DNA from: Moringa oleifera | Lineage: Eukaryota > Streptophyta > Magnoliopsida > Brassicales > Moringaceae | DNA length: 64,000 nt | Assembly (NCBI GenBank): GCA_021397835.1 | Contig: JAJFZO010000240.1 | Location: 1 to 64,000 of the forward strand | Direction: 5' to 3' | In this document: one piece after another, positions 32,346 through 45,055 of the stretch | How positions within the stretch are numbered: position 1 is the stretch's first letter | How the letters are laid out: the number at the start of each line of letters is the position of its first letter | Program-made: the position numbers and the translations under genes | Notes under the pieces: generated by a model | Told to the model about the DNA's origin: nothing | Seen by the model: only the letters and a program-made list of their open reading frames with translations | Databases searched by the model: none

Positions 32346-35300
32346 CCATCGAGCTTGTCTAGCCACATCCCAGCTCATTATCCCCCGATTATTCTCGCTT
32401 CGTTTCCCATGTTTTTCCCACCGATGAGGCCTTGGCAGCAGGGGTGCCCAGGCTGGCCGTGTGGCTCGCTCGTTGCTAATGGCCGACGATCGTGTCGTCG
32501 ATCGCGCTGCGCAACGAGTCCGCCTAGGCAAGCCTGAGCGTCGAGATCCAACACCACGTCTGCGCCTCAAGGGCCTACAATGAAGCACTTCGCATGCTCG
32601 TAATCCCCCCAATAATTTGGCCTTCACGTAGCATGCATCATCGTTTACTTTCGCCGCCCACGCCATCGAGCTTGTCTAGCCACATCCCAACTCTTTATCC
32701 CATGATTATACTCGCTTCGTTGCCCATGTTTTTCCCACTGATGAGGCCTTGGCAACAGGGGTGCCAAGGCTGGCCGTTTGGCTCGCTCGTTGCTAACGGC
32801 CGTCGATCGTGTTGTCGATCGTGCTGCGCAACGAGTCTGCCTAGGCAAGCCTAAGCGTCGAGATCCTACCCAACGTCTGCTGCCTCGAGGGCCTATGACA
32901 AAGCATTCCGCATGCTCGAAATCCCCACAACGATTTGGCCCTCACGTAGCATGCATCATCGTTAGCTTCGCCGCCCACACCATCGAGCTTGTCTAGCCAC
33001 ATCCTAGCTCATTATCCAACGATTATTCTCGCTTAGTTGCCCACATTTTTCCCACTGATGAGATCCTAGCAGTAGGGGTGACCAGGCTGGCCGTCTGGCT
33101 CGCTCGTTGCTAACGGTCGACGATCGTGTCGTCGATCGCGCTGTGCAACGATTCCGCCTAGGAAAGCCTGAGCGTCGAGATCCAACCCCAGTTCAGCCGC
33201 CACGAGGGCCAGCGATGATGTACATCGCATGCTCAAAGTCCCCCCAATAATTTGGCCTTCACGTAGCATGCATCATCGTTAGCTTCGTCGCCCACACCAT
33301 CAAGCTTGTCTCACCACATCCTAGCTCATTATCCCAAGATTATTCTCTCTTCGTTGCCCACGTTTTTCCCACTGATGAGGCCTTGGCAGCAGGGGTGCCC
33401 AGGCTGGCCGTGTGGCTCCCTCGTTGCTAACGGTCGACGATCGTGTCTTCGATCGTGCTGCGCAGAGAGTCCGCATAGGAAAGCCTAAGCGTCAAGATCC
33501 AACCCCACGTCTGCCGCCTCAAGGGCCTGCGAAGAAGCACTCCGCATGCTCGAAATGTCCCCAACGATTTGGCTCTCGCATAGCATGCATCGTCGTTAAC
33601 TTCGCCGCCCACACCATCGGGCTTGTCTAGCCATATCCCAGCTCATTATCCCACGATTATTCTCGCTTCGTTGCCCACGTTTTTCCCACCAATGAGGCCT
33701 TAGCAGTAAGGGTGCCCAGGCTGGCCGTGTGGCTCGCTCGTTGCTAATGGCAGACGATCGTGTCGTCGATCGCCCTGCGGAAAGAGTCCGCCTAGGCAAG
33801 CCTAAGCGTCGAGATCCAACCCCACGTTTGCCGCCTCGAGGGCCTACGATGAAGCACTTCGCATGCTGGAAATCCCCCCAATAATTTGGCCTTCACGTAG
33901 CATGCATCATCGTTTACTTTCGCAGCCCACACCATCGCGCTTGCCTAGCCACATCCCAGCTCTTTATCCCACGATTATTCTCGCTTCGTTGCCCACGTTT
34001 TTCCCACCGATGAGGCCTTGACAGCAGGGGTGCCCAGGCTGGCCGTGTGGCTCGCTCGTTGCTAACGGTCGACGATCGTGTTGTCGAACATTCTGCGCAA
34101 CGAGTCCGCCTAGGCAAGCGTGAACGTTCGAGATCCAACCCCACATCTGCCACCTCGAGGGCCTGCGACGAAGCACTCCGCATGCTGGAAATTCGCTCAA
34201 CAATTTGGCCCTCACGTGCCATGCATCATCGTTAGCTTCGCCGCCCACACCATCGAGCTTGTCTAGCCATATCCCAGCTCATTATCCCACGATCATTCTC
34301 GCTTCGTTGCCCACGTTTTTCCCACCGATGAGGCGTTGGAAGTAGGGGTGCCCAGGCGGGCCGTGTGGCTCGCTCGTTGTTAACGGTCGACGATCGTGTC
34401 GTCGATCGCGCTGTGCAACGAGTCCGCCCAGGAAAGCCTGAGCGTCGAGATCCAACCCCACGTCTGCCGCCTCGAGGGCTTGCGACGAAGCACTCCGCAT
34501 GCTCGAAATCCCCCCAACGATTTGGCCCTCGCGTAGCATGCATCATCGCTAGCTTCGCTGCCCACACAAATGAGCTTGTCTAGCGACATCCCAGCTCATT
34601 ATCCCATGATTATTCTCGCTTCGTTGCCCACGTTTTTCCCATCGACGAGGCCTTGGCAGCAGGGGTGCCCAGGATGGCCGTGTGGCTCGATCGTTGCTAA
34701 CGGCCGACGATCGTGTTGTCGATCGTGCTATGCAACGAGTCCGCCTAGGCAAGCCTGAACGGTCGAGATCCAACCCCACATCTGCCACCTCGAGGGCCTG
34801 CGATGAAGCACTCCGCATGCTGGAAATCCGCTCAATAATTTGGCCCTCACGTAGCATCCATCATCGTTAGTTTCGCCGCCCACACCATCGAGCATGTCTA
34901 GCCATATCCCAGCTCATAATCCCACGATTATTCTCGCTTTGTTGCCCACGTTTTTCCCACCAATGAGGCCTTGGCAAAAGGGGTTCCAAACTGGCCGTGT
35001 GGCTCGCTCGTTGCCAACGGCAGACGATCGTGTCGTCGATCGTGCTGCGCAACGAGTCCGCCAAGGCAAGCCTGAGCGTCGAGATCCAACCCCACGTCTG
35101 CCGCCTCGAGGACCTGCGATGAAGCACTCCGCATGCTCGAAATCCCCCCAACAATTTGCGCTCACATAGCATGCATCATGGTTTGCTTCGCCGCCCACAA
35201 CATCGGGCTTCTCTAGCCACATCCCAGCTCATTATCCTACGATTATTCTCGCTTCGTTGCCCACGTTTCTCCCACCGATGAGGCCTTGGCAGCAGAGGTG

Positions 35301-36000
35301 CCCAAGCTGGCCGTGTGGCTCGCTTGTTGCTAACGGCAGACGATCGTGTCGACGATCGTGCTGCGCAACGAGTCCGCCAAGGCAAGCCTGAGCGTCGAGA
35401 TCCAACCCCACATCTGCCACCTGGAGGGCCTGCTAAGTAGCACTTCGCATGCTGGAAATCCCCCCAACAATTTGGCCCTCATATAGTATGCATCATCGTT
35501 AGCTTCGCCGCCCACACCATCGAGCTTGTCTAGCCACATCCTAGCTCATTATCCCACGATTATTCTCGCTTAGTTGCCCAAGTTTTTCCCACTAATGAGG
35601 CCCTGGCAGTAAGGGTGACCAAGCTGGCCGTGTGGCTCGCTCGTTGCTGACAGCCGACAATCATGTCGTGAATCGCGCTGCGCAACGAGTCCGCCTAGGC
35701 AAGCCTGAGTGTCGAGATCCAACCCCACATCTGCCGTCTCGTGGGCCTACGATGAAGCAGTTCGCATGCTCGAAATCCGCCAAATAATTTGGCCTTCACG
35801 TAGCATGTATCATCGTTACCTTCGCCCCCTACACCATCGAGCTTGTCTAGCCACATCCCAACTTATTATCCAAAGATTATTCTTGCATCGTTACCCACAT
35901 TTTTCCCACCAATAAGGCCTTGGCAGCAGGGGTGCCCAGGCTGGCCGTGTGGCTCGCTTGTTGCTAACGGCCGACGATCGTGTCTTCGATCGCGCTGTGC
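32346..36000. repeat. Mixed monomers with partial returns of the tetramer types
   Basis: About eleven units. The GGCAAAAGGGGTTCC marker returns once, at 34973, 2854 bp (nine units) after 32119, and it is followed by a CGTTTCTCCCACC unit. So two tetramer members lie isolated here (about 34870-35550). Two units near 34130 and 34760 share small insertions giving GTTCGAGATCC or GGTCGAGATCC. No other regular period was seen. Confidence 0.72.
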
Positions 36001-39000
36001 AACGAGTCTGCCTAGGCAAGCCTGAGCGTTGAGATCTAACCCCACGTCTGCCGCCTCAAGGGCCTGCGAAAAAGCCCTCCGCATGCTCGAAATCCCCCCA
36101 ACGATTTGGCCCTCGCGTAGCATGCATCATCGTTAGCTTCACCGCCCACACCATCGAGCTTGTCTAGCCACATCACAGCTCATTATCCCACGATTATTCT
36201 CGCTTCGTTGCTCACGTTTTTCCCACCAATGAGGCCTTGGCAGTAAGGGTGCCCGGGCTGGCCGTGTGGCTCGCTCGTTGCTAATGGTCGACGATCGTGT
36301 CGTCGATCGCGTTGCGCAACGAGTCTGCCTAGGCAAGCCTGAGCATCGAGATCCAACCCCACGTCTGCCGCCTTGAGGGCCTGCGACGAGGCACTCCGCA
36401 TTCTGGAAATCCCCCCAACAATTTGGCCCTCACGTAGCATGCATCATCGTTAGCTTTGCCGCCCACACCATCGAGCTTGTCTAGCCACATCCCAGCTTAT
36501 TATCCCACGATTATTCTCGTTTCGTTGCCCACATTTTTTCCCATCGATGAGCCCTTTGCAGTAGGGGTGCCCAAGCTGGCAGTTTGGCTAGCTCGTTGCT
36601 AACGGACGACGATAATTTCATCAATCACGCTGCACAACGGGTCCTCCTAGGCAAGCCAGAGCGTCAAGATCAAACCCCACGTCTGCCGCCTCGAGGGCTT
36701 GCGATGAAGCACTACGCATGCTCGAAATCCCCCCAACAATTTGGCCCTCACGTAGCATGCATCATTGTTTGTTTCGCCGCCCACAACATCGAGCTTGTCT
36801 AGCCACATCCCAGCTCATTATCCTACGATTATTCTCGCTTTGTTGCCCACGTTTTTCCCACTGATGAGGCCTTGGCAGCAGGGGTCCCCAAGCTGGCTGT
36901 GTGGCTAGCACGTTGCTAACGGCCGACGATCGTGTCGTCGATCGTGCTGCGCAACGAGTCCACCTAGGCAAGCTTGAGCGTCGAGATCCAACCCTACATC
37001 TGTCGCCTGGAGGGCGTACGATGAAGCACTTCGCATGCTCGAAATCCCCTCAATAATTTGGCCTTCACGTAGCATGCATCATCGTTAGCTTCGCCCCCTA
37101 CACCATCGAGCTTGTCTAGCCACATCCCAACTGATTATCCCACGATTATTCTTGCTTCGTTGCCCACGTTTTTCCCACCGATGAGGCCTTGGCAGCTGGG
37201 GTGCCCAGGTTAGCCGTGTGGCTCGCTCGTTGCTAACGGCCGACGATCATGTCTTCAATCGCGCTGCGCAACGAGTTCGCCTAGGCAAGCCTTAGCGCCG
37301 AGATCTAACACCACATCTGTCGCCTCAAGGGCCTGCGAAGAAAAACTCCACATGCTCAAAATCCCCCCAACGATTTGGCCCTCGCGTAGCATGCATCATC
37401 ATTAGCTTCGCCGCCCACGCCATCGAGCTTGTCTAGCCACGTCCCAGCTCATTATCCCACGATTGTTCTCGCTTCGTTGCCCACGATTTTCCTACCGATG
37501 AGGCCTTGGCATTAAGGGTGCCCATGCTGGCCGTGTGGCTCGCTCGTTGCTAACAGCCGACGAAAGTGTCGTCAATCGTGCTGCGCAACGAGTCTGCCAA
37601 GGCAAGCCTGAGCGTCGAGATCCAACCCCACATCTGCCGCCTCGAGGGCATGCGACGAAGCACTCTACATGCTTGAAATCCTCCCAACAATTTGGCCCTC
37701 ACGTACCATGCATCATTGTTAGCTTCGCCGCTCACACTATCGAGCTTATCTAGCCACATCCCAGCTCATTATCCCACGATTATTCTCGCTTCGTTACCCA
37801 CATTTTTCCCACCGATGAGACTTTGGAAGCAGGGGTGCCCAGGCTGGCCGTGTGGCTCGCTCGTTGCTAACGGCTGACGATTATGTCGTCAATCGCGCTA
37901 CGCAACGAGTCCGCCTAGGCAAGCCTGAGCGTCGAGATCCAACCCCACATCAGTCACCTCGAGGGCCAGCGATGAAGCACATCACATGCTCGAAGTCCCC
38001 CCAATAATTTGGCCTTCACGTAGCATGCATCATCGTTAGCTTCGCCGCCCACACCATCGAGCTTGTCTAGCCACATCCAAGATCATTATCCCACGATTAT
38101 TCTCACTTCGTTGCCAACATTTTTCCCACCGATATGGCCTTGGCAGCAGGGGTGCCTAGGCTGGCCGTGTGGTTCGCTCGTTGCTAATGGTCGAAAATCG
38201 TGTCGTCGATATTGCTGTGCAACGAGTCTGCCTAGGCAAGCCTGAGCATCGAGATCCAATCCCACATCTTCCTCCTCGAGGACCTACGATGAAGCACTCC
38301 GCATGCTCGAGATCCCCTCAACGATTTTGCCTTTACCTCGCATGCATCATCGTTAGCTTCGTCGCCCACACAATCGAGCTTGTCTAGCCACATCCCAGCT
38401 CATTATCCCACGATTATTCTCGCTTCGTTGCCCACGTTTTTCCCACCGATGCGGCCTTAGCAGCAGGGGTGCCCAGGCTGGCCGTGTGGCTCGCTCGTTG
38501 CTAACGGTCGACGATCGTGTCGTCGATCGCGCTGCGCAAACGAGTCCGCCTAGGCAAGCCTGAGCGTCAAGATCCAACCCCACGTCTGCCGCCTCGAGGG
38601 CCTGCGACGAAGCACTCCGCATGCTCGAAATCCCCCCGACGATTTGGCCCTCACGTAGCATGCATCGTCGTTAGCATAGCCGCCCAAACAATCGAGCTTG
38701 TCTAGCCACATCCCAGCTCATTATCCTACGATTATTCTCGCTTTGTTGCCCACGTTTTTCCCACCGATGAGGCCTTGGCAGTAGGGGTCCCCAAGCTGGC
38801 CGTGTGGCTCGCTCGTTGCTAACGGCTGAAGAATGTGTCGTCGATCGTGCTGCGCAACGAGTCCCCCAAGGCAAGCCTGAGCGTCGAGATCCAACCCCAC
38901 ATCTGTCGCCTCGAGGGCCTGCGACGAAGCACTCCGCATGCTCGAAATCCTCCCAATAATTTGGCCCTCACGTACCATGCATCATTGTTAGCTTCGCCGC

Positions 39001-40560
39001 ATGCACCATCGAGCTTGTCTAGCCACATCCTAGCTCATTATCCCACGATTATTCTAGCTTCGTTGCCCATATTTTTTCCCACCGATGAGGCCTTTGCAAT
39101 AGGGGTGCCCAGGCTGGCCGTGTGGCTCGCTCGTTGCTAACGGACGACGATAGTGTCGTAGATCACGTTGCACAACGAGTCCTCCTAGGCAAGCCGGAGC
39201 GTCGAGATCAAACCCCACGTCTGCCGCCTCGAGGTCCTACGATGAAGCATTACGCATGCTCGAAATCCCCCCAATAATTTGGCCCTCACGTAGCATGCAT
39301 CATTGTTTGGTTTGCCGCCCACACTATCGAGCTTGTCTAGCCATGTCCCAGCTCATTATCCTACGATTATTCTCGCTTTGTTGCCCACGTTTTTCCCTCC
39401 GATGAGGCCTTGGCAGCAGGGGTCCCCAAGCTGGCCGTGTGGCTCGCTCGTTGCTAACGGCCGACGAAAGTGTCGTCGATCGTGCTGCGCAACGAGTTTG
39501 CCAAGGCAAGCCTGAGCGTCGAGATCCAACCCCACATCTGTCGCCTCGATGGCCTGCGACGAAGCACTCCACATGCTTGAAATCCCCCCAATAATTTGGC
39601 CCTCACGTAGCATGCATCATTGTTAGCTTCGTCGCTCACACTATCGAGCTTGTCTAGCCACATCCCAGCTCATTATCCCACGATTATTCTCGCTTCGTTG
39701 CCCACGTTTTTCCCACCGATGTGGCCTTGGCAGCAGGGGTGCCCAGGCTGGCCGTGTGGCTCGCTCGAACCTAACGGTCGACGATCGTGTCGTCGATCGC
39801 GCTGCGCAAATGAGTCCGCCTAGGCAAGCCTGAGCGTCAAGATCCAACCACACATCTGCCGCCTCGAGGGCCTGTGACGAACCCTCTGCATTCTCGAAAT
39901 CCCCCTAACAATTTGGCCCTCACGTAGCATGCATCATCGTTAGCTTCGCCGCCCACACCATCGAGCTTGTCTAGCCACATCTAAGATAATTATCCCACGA
40001 TTATTCTCACTTCGTTGCCAACATTTTTCCCACTGATAAGGCCTTGGCAGCAGGGGTGCCCAGGCTGGCCGTGTGGTTCGCTCGTTGCTAACGGTCGACA
40101 TTCGTGTTGTCGATCGCGCTGTGCAACGAGTCTGCCTAGGTAAGCCTGAGCATCGAGATCCAATCCCACATCTTCTGCCTCGAGGGCCTACGACGAAGCA
40201 CTTCGCATGCTCGAGATCCCCTCAACGATTTTGCCCTCACCTCGCATGCATCATCGTTAGCTTCGTCGCCCACACCATCGATCTTGTCTAGCCACATCCC
40301 AGCTCATTATCCCACGATTATTCTCGCTTCGTTGCCCACGTTTTTCCCACCGATGCTGCCTTAGCAGCAGGGGTGCCCAGGCTGGCCGTGTGGCTCGCTC
40401 GTTGCTAACGGCTAACGATCATGTCGTCAATCGCGCTGCGCAACGAGTCCGCCTAGGCAAGCCTGAGCGTCGAGATCCATCCCCACATCAGTCGCCTCAA
40501 GGGCCAGCGATGAAGCACATCGCATGCTCGAAGTCCCCCCAATAATTTGGCCTTGACGTA
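36001..40560. repeat. Block VII, first part: six-monomer duplication, about 1904 bp
   Basis: Units with TCTCACTTCGTTGCCAAC start near 38100 and 40004. The following frames and markers repeat at offsets of 1903-1904 (for example 38169 to 40073, and CTTAGCAGCAGGGGTG at 38457 and 40360). Units carrying GTCCTCCTAGGCAAGCC occur near 36640 and 39180 and again at 41400 and 42985. They belong to a monomer type with CCTTTGCAGTAGGG and a T6 tract (CACATTTTTTCCC). Confidence 0.78.
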
Positions 40561-43500
40561 GCATGCATCATCGTTAGCTTCGCCACCCACACCATCGAGC
40601 TTGTCTAGCCACATCCAAGATCATTATCCCACGATTATTCTCACTTCGTTGCCAACATTTTTCCCACCGATGAGGCTTGGCAGCAGGGGTGCCCAGGCTG
40701 GTCGTGTGGTTCGCTCGTTGCGAACGGTCGACGATCGTGTCGTCGATCACTCTGTGCAATGAGTCTACCTAGGCAAGCCCGAGCGTCGAGATCCAACCCC
40801 ACATCTGCCGCCTCGAGGGCCTACGATGAAGCACTCCGCATGCTTGAGATCCCCCCAACGATTTTGCCCTCACCTCCCATGCATCCCCGTTAGCTTCGTC
40901 GCCCACACCATCGAGCTTTTCTAGCCACATCCCAGCTCATTATCCCACAATTATTCTCGCTTCGTTGCCCACTATTTTCCCACCGATGAGGCCTTGGCAG
41001 CAGGGGTGCCTAGGCTGGCCGTGTGGCTCACTCGTTGCTAACGGCCGATGATCGTGTCATCGATCGCGTTGCGCCACGAGTCCGCCTAGGCAAGCCTGAG
41101 CGTTGAGATCCAACCCCACGTCTGCTGCCTCGAGGGCCTGCGACGAAGCAATCTACATGCTCGAAATCCCCCCAACGATTTGGCCTTCGTGTAGCAAGCA
41201 TCATCGTTAGCTTCGCCGCCCACACCATCGAGTTTGTCTAGCCACATCCCAGCTCATTATCCCACGATTATTCTCGCTTTGTTGCCCACGTTTTTTCCCA
41301 TCGATGAGGCCTTTGCAGTAGGGTTGCCCAGGCTGGCCGTGTGGCTCGCTCGTTGCTAACTGATGACAATAGTGTCGTCGATCACGCTACACAACGAGTC
41401 CTCCTAGGCAAGCCAGAGCGTCGAGATCAAACGCCACGTCTGCCGCCTCGAGGGCCTGCGATGAAGCATTACGCATGCTCGAAATCCCCCCAACAATTTG
41501 GCCCTCACGTAGAATGCATCATTGTTTGCTTCGCCACCCACAACATCGAGCTTGTCTAGCCACATCCCCGCTCATTAACCTATGATTATTCTCGCTTGGT
41601 TGCCCACGTTTTTCCCACCGATCAGGCATTGGCAGTAGGGGTCCTAAAGTTGTCTGTGTGGCTCGGTCGTTGCTAACGGCCGACGAATGTGTCGTCAATC
41701 GTGCTACGCAACGAGTCCGCCAAGGCAAGCCTGAGCGTCGAGATCCAACCCCACATCTGCCGCCTCGAGGGCCTGCGACGAAGCACTTCGCATGCTCGAA
41801 ATCCCCCCAACGATTTGGTCCTCACATAGCATGCATCATCGTTAGCTTCGTCGCCCACACCATGGAGCTTGCCTAGCTACATCCTAGCTCATTATCCCAC
41901 GATTATTCTCGCTTTGTTGCCCACGTTTTTCCCAATAATGAGGCCTTGGAAGCAGGGGTGCCCAGGCTGCCGTGTGGCTCGCTCATTGCTAACTGCCGAC
42001 GATCGTGTCGTCGATCGCGCTACGCAATGAGTCCGCCTAGGCAAGCCTGAGCGTCGAGATCCAACCCCACATCAGCCGCCTCGAGGGCCTGCGATGAAGC
42101 ACATCGCATGCTCGAAGTCCCCCCAATAATTTGGCCTTCACGTAGCATGCATCATCGTTAGCTGCGCCGCCCACACCATCGAGCTTGTCCAGCCATAACC
42201 AAGATCATTATCCCACGATTATTCTCACTTCGTTGCCAACATTATTCCCACCGATGAGGCTTGGCAGCAGGGGTGCCCAGGCTGGTCGTGTGGTTCGCTC
42301 GTTGCGAACGGTCGACGATCGTGTCGTCGATCACTCTGTGCAACGAGTCTACCTAGGCAAGCTTGAGCGTCGAGATCCAACCCCACATCTGTCGCCTCGA
42401 GGGCCTACGATGAAGCACTCCGCATGCTCGAGATCCCCCCAACGATTTTGCCCTCACCTCCAATCCATCCCCGTTAGCTTCGTCGCCCACACCATCGAGC
42501 TTGTCTAGCCACATCCCAGTTCATTATCCCACGATTATTGTCACTTCGTTGCCCACGTTTTTCCCACCGATGAGGCCTTGGTAGCAGGGGTGCCCAGGCT
42601 GGCCGTGTGGCTCACTCGTTGCTAACGGCCGATGATCGTGTCATCGATCGCGCTGCGCAACGAGTCCACCTAGGCAAGCCTGAGCGTTGAGATCCAACCC
42701 CACATCTGCCGCCTCGAGGGCCTGCGACGAAGCAATCCACATGCTCGAAATCCCCCCAACGATTTGGCCTTCACGCAGCATGCATCATCGTTAGCTTCGC
42801 CGCCCACACCATCGAGTTTGTCTAGCCACATCCCAGCTCATTATCCCATGATTATTCTCGCTTTGTTGCCCACGTTTTTTCCCATCGATGAGGCCTTTGT
42901 AGTAGGGTTGCCCAGGCTGGCCGTGTGGCTCGCTCGTTGCTAACGGACGACGATAGTGTCATCGATCATGCTGCACAACGAGTCCTCCTAGGCAAGCCGG
43001 AGCGTCGAGATCAAACCCCACGTCTGCAGCCTCGAGGGCCTGCGATGAAGCATTTCGCATGCTCGAAATCCCCCCAACAATTTGGCCCTCGCGTAGCATG
43101 CATCATTGTTTGTTTCGCCACCCACAACATCGAGCTTGTCTAGCCACATCCCCGCTCATTATCCTATGATTATTCTCGCTTTGTTGCCCACGTTTTTTCC
43201 ACCGATGAGGCCTTGGCAGCAGGGGTCCCAAAGTTGTCCGTGTGGCTCGCTCGTTGCTAACGGCCGACGAATGTGTCGTCCATCGTGCTACACAACGAGT
43301 CCGCCAAGGCAAGCCTGAGCGTCGAGATCCAACCCCACATCTGCCGCCTCGAGGGCCTGCGACGAAGCACTTCGCATGCTCGAAATCCCCCCAACTGGCC
43401 CTCACGTAGCATGCATCATCGTTAGCTTCGCCGCCCACACCATGGAGCCTGTCTAGCTACATCCTAGCTCATTATCCCACGATTATTCTCGCTTCGTTGC

Positions 43501-43700
43501 CCACGTTTTTCCCAATAAAGAGGCCTTGGAAGCAGGGGTGCCCAGGCTGGTCGTGTGGCTCGCTCATTGCTATCGGCCGACGATCGTGTCGTTGATCGCG
43601 CTGCGCAATGAGTCCGCCTAGACAAGCCTGAGCGTCGAGATCCAACCCCACGTCTGCCGCATCAAGGGCCTACGACGAAGCCCTCTGCATGCTCGAAATC
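40561..43700. repeat. Block VII, second part: five-monomer duplication, about 1584 bp
   Basis: The two copies are roughly 40561-42140 and 42145-43700. Shared markers at an offset of 1584 are CCAAGATCATTATCC (40615 and 42199), GATGAGGCTTGGCAGCAGG with a 2-bp deletion of CC (about 40671 and 42255), CATCCCCGTTAGC, AACTGATGAC or AACGGACGAC (41355 and 42939), and CACATCCCCGCTCATTA. The 2-bp deletion common to both copies explains the period of 1584 rather than 1585. A private 4-bp deletion lies near 43395. Confidence 0.85.
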
Positions 43701-45055
43701 CCCCCAACAATTTGGCCCTCACGTAGCTTGCATTATCATTAGCTTCGCCGCCCATACCATCGAGCTTGTCTAGCCACATCCCAGCTCATTATCCCACGAT
43801 TATTCTCGCTTTGTTACCCACATATTTGCCACCGATGAGGCCTTGGCAGCAGGGGTGCCCAAGCTGGCCTTGTGGCTCGCTCGTTGCTAACGGCCGACGA
43901 TCATGTCGTTGATCGCGTTGCACAACGTGTCCGCCTAGGCAAGCTTGAGCGTCGAGATCCAACCCCACGTCTGCCGCCTCGAGGGCCTACGACGAAGCAC
44001 TCCGCATGCTCAAAATCCCCCCAACGATTTGGCCCTCACGTAGCTTGCGTTATCATTAGCTTCGCCGCCCGCACCATCGAGCTTGTCTAGCCACATCCTA
44101 GCTCATTATCCCACGATTATTCTTGCTTTGTTACCCACATATTTCCCACCAATGAGGCCTTGGCAGCAGGGGTGCCCAAGCTGGCCATGTGGCTCGCTCG
44201 TTGCTAACGGCCGACGATCATATCGTTGATCGCGTTGCACAACGAGTCCGCCTAGGCAAGCCTGAGCGTCGATATCCAACCCCACGTCTACCGCCTCGTG
44301 GGCCTACGATGAAGCACTTCGCATGCTCGAAATCCCCCCAACGATTTGGCCCTTACGTAGCATGCATCATCGTTAGTTTCGTCGCCCACACCATCGAGCT
44401 TGTCTAGCCACATCCTAGTTCATTATCCCATGATTATTCTCGCTTCGTTGCTCAGGTTTTTTCCACCGATGAGGCCTTACCAGTAGGGGTGCCCAAGCTG
44501 GCCGTGTGGCTTGCTTGTTGCTAACGGTCGACGATAGTGTTGTCGATCGCACTGCGCAACAAGTCCGCCTAGGTAAGCATGAGCGTCGAGATCCAACCCC
44601 ACGTCTGCCGCCTCGAGGGCCTACGACGAAGCACTCCGCATGCTCAAAATCCCCCCAACGATTTGGCCCTCACGTAGCTTGCGTTATCATTAGCTTCGCC
44701 GCCCACACCATCGAGCTTGTCTAGCCACATCCCAGCTCATTATCCCACGATTATTCTCGCTTTGTTACCCACATATTTGCCACTGATGAGGCCTTGGCAG
44801 CAGGGGTGCCCAAGCTGGCCTTGTGGCTCGCTCGTTGCTAACGGCCGACGATCATGTCGTTGATCGCGTTGCACAACGAGTCCGCCTAGGCAAGCCTGAG
44901 CGTCGAGATCCAACCCCACATCTGCCGCCTCGAGGGCCTACGACGAAGCACTCCGCATGCTCAAAATCCCCCCAACGATTTGGCCCTCACGTAGCTTGCG
45001 TTATCATTAGCTTCGTCGCCCATACCATCGAGCTTTTCTAGCCACATTCCAGCTC
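43701..45055. repeat. Block VIII, copy 1: GTTATCATTAGC monomers
   Basis: From here on many monomers read GTAGCTTGCATTATCATTAG or GCTTGCGTTATCATTAGC instead of AGCATGCATCATCGTTAGC, and GTTACCCACATATTT instead of GTTGCCCACGTTTTT. Consecutive units give matching frames at 43872, 44189, 44506 and 44823, exactly 317 apart. The units at 43872 and 44823 are nearly identical (three-unit period, 951 bp). The pair 43872/44189 reappears at 50210/50527, offset 6338. Confidence 0.85.
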
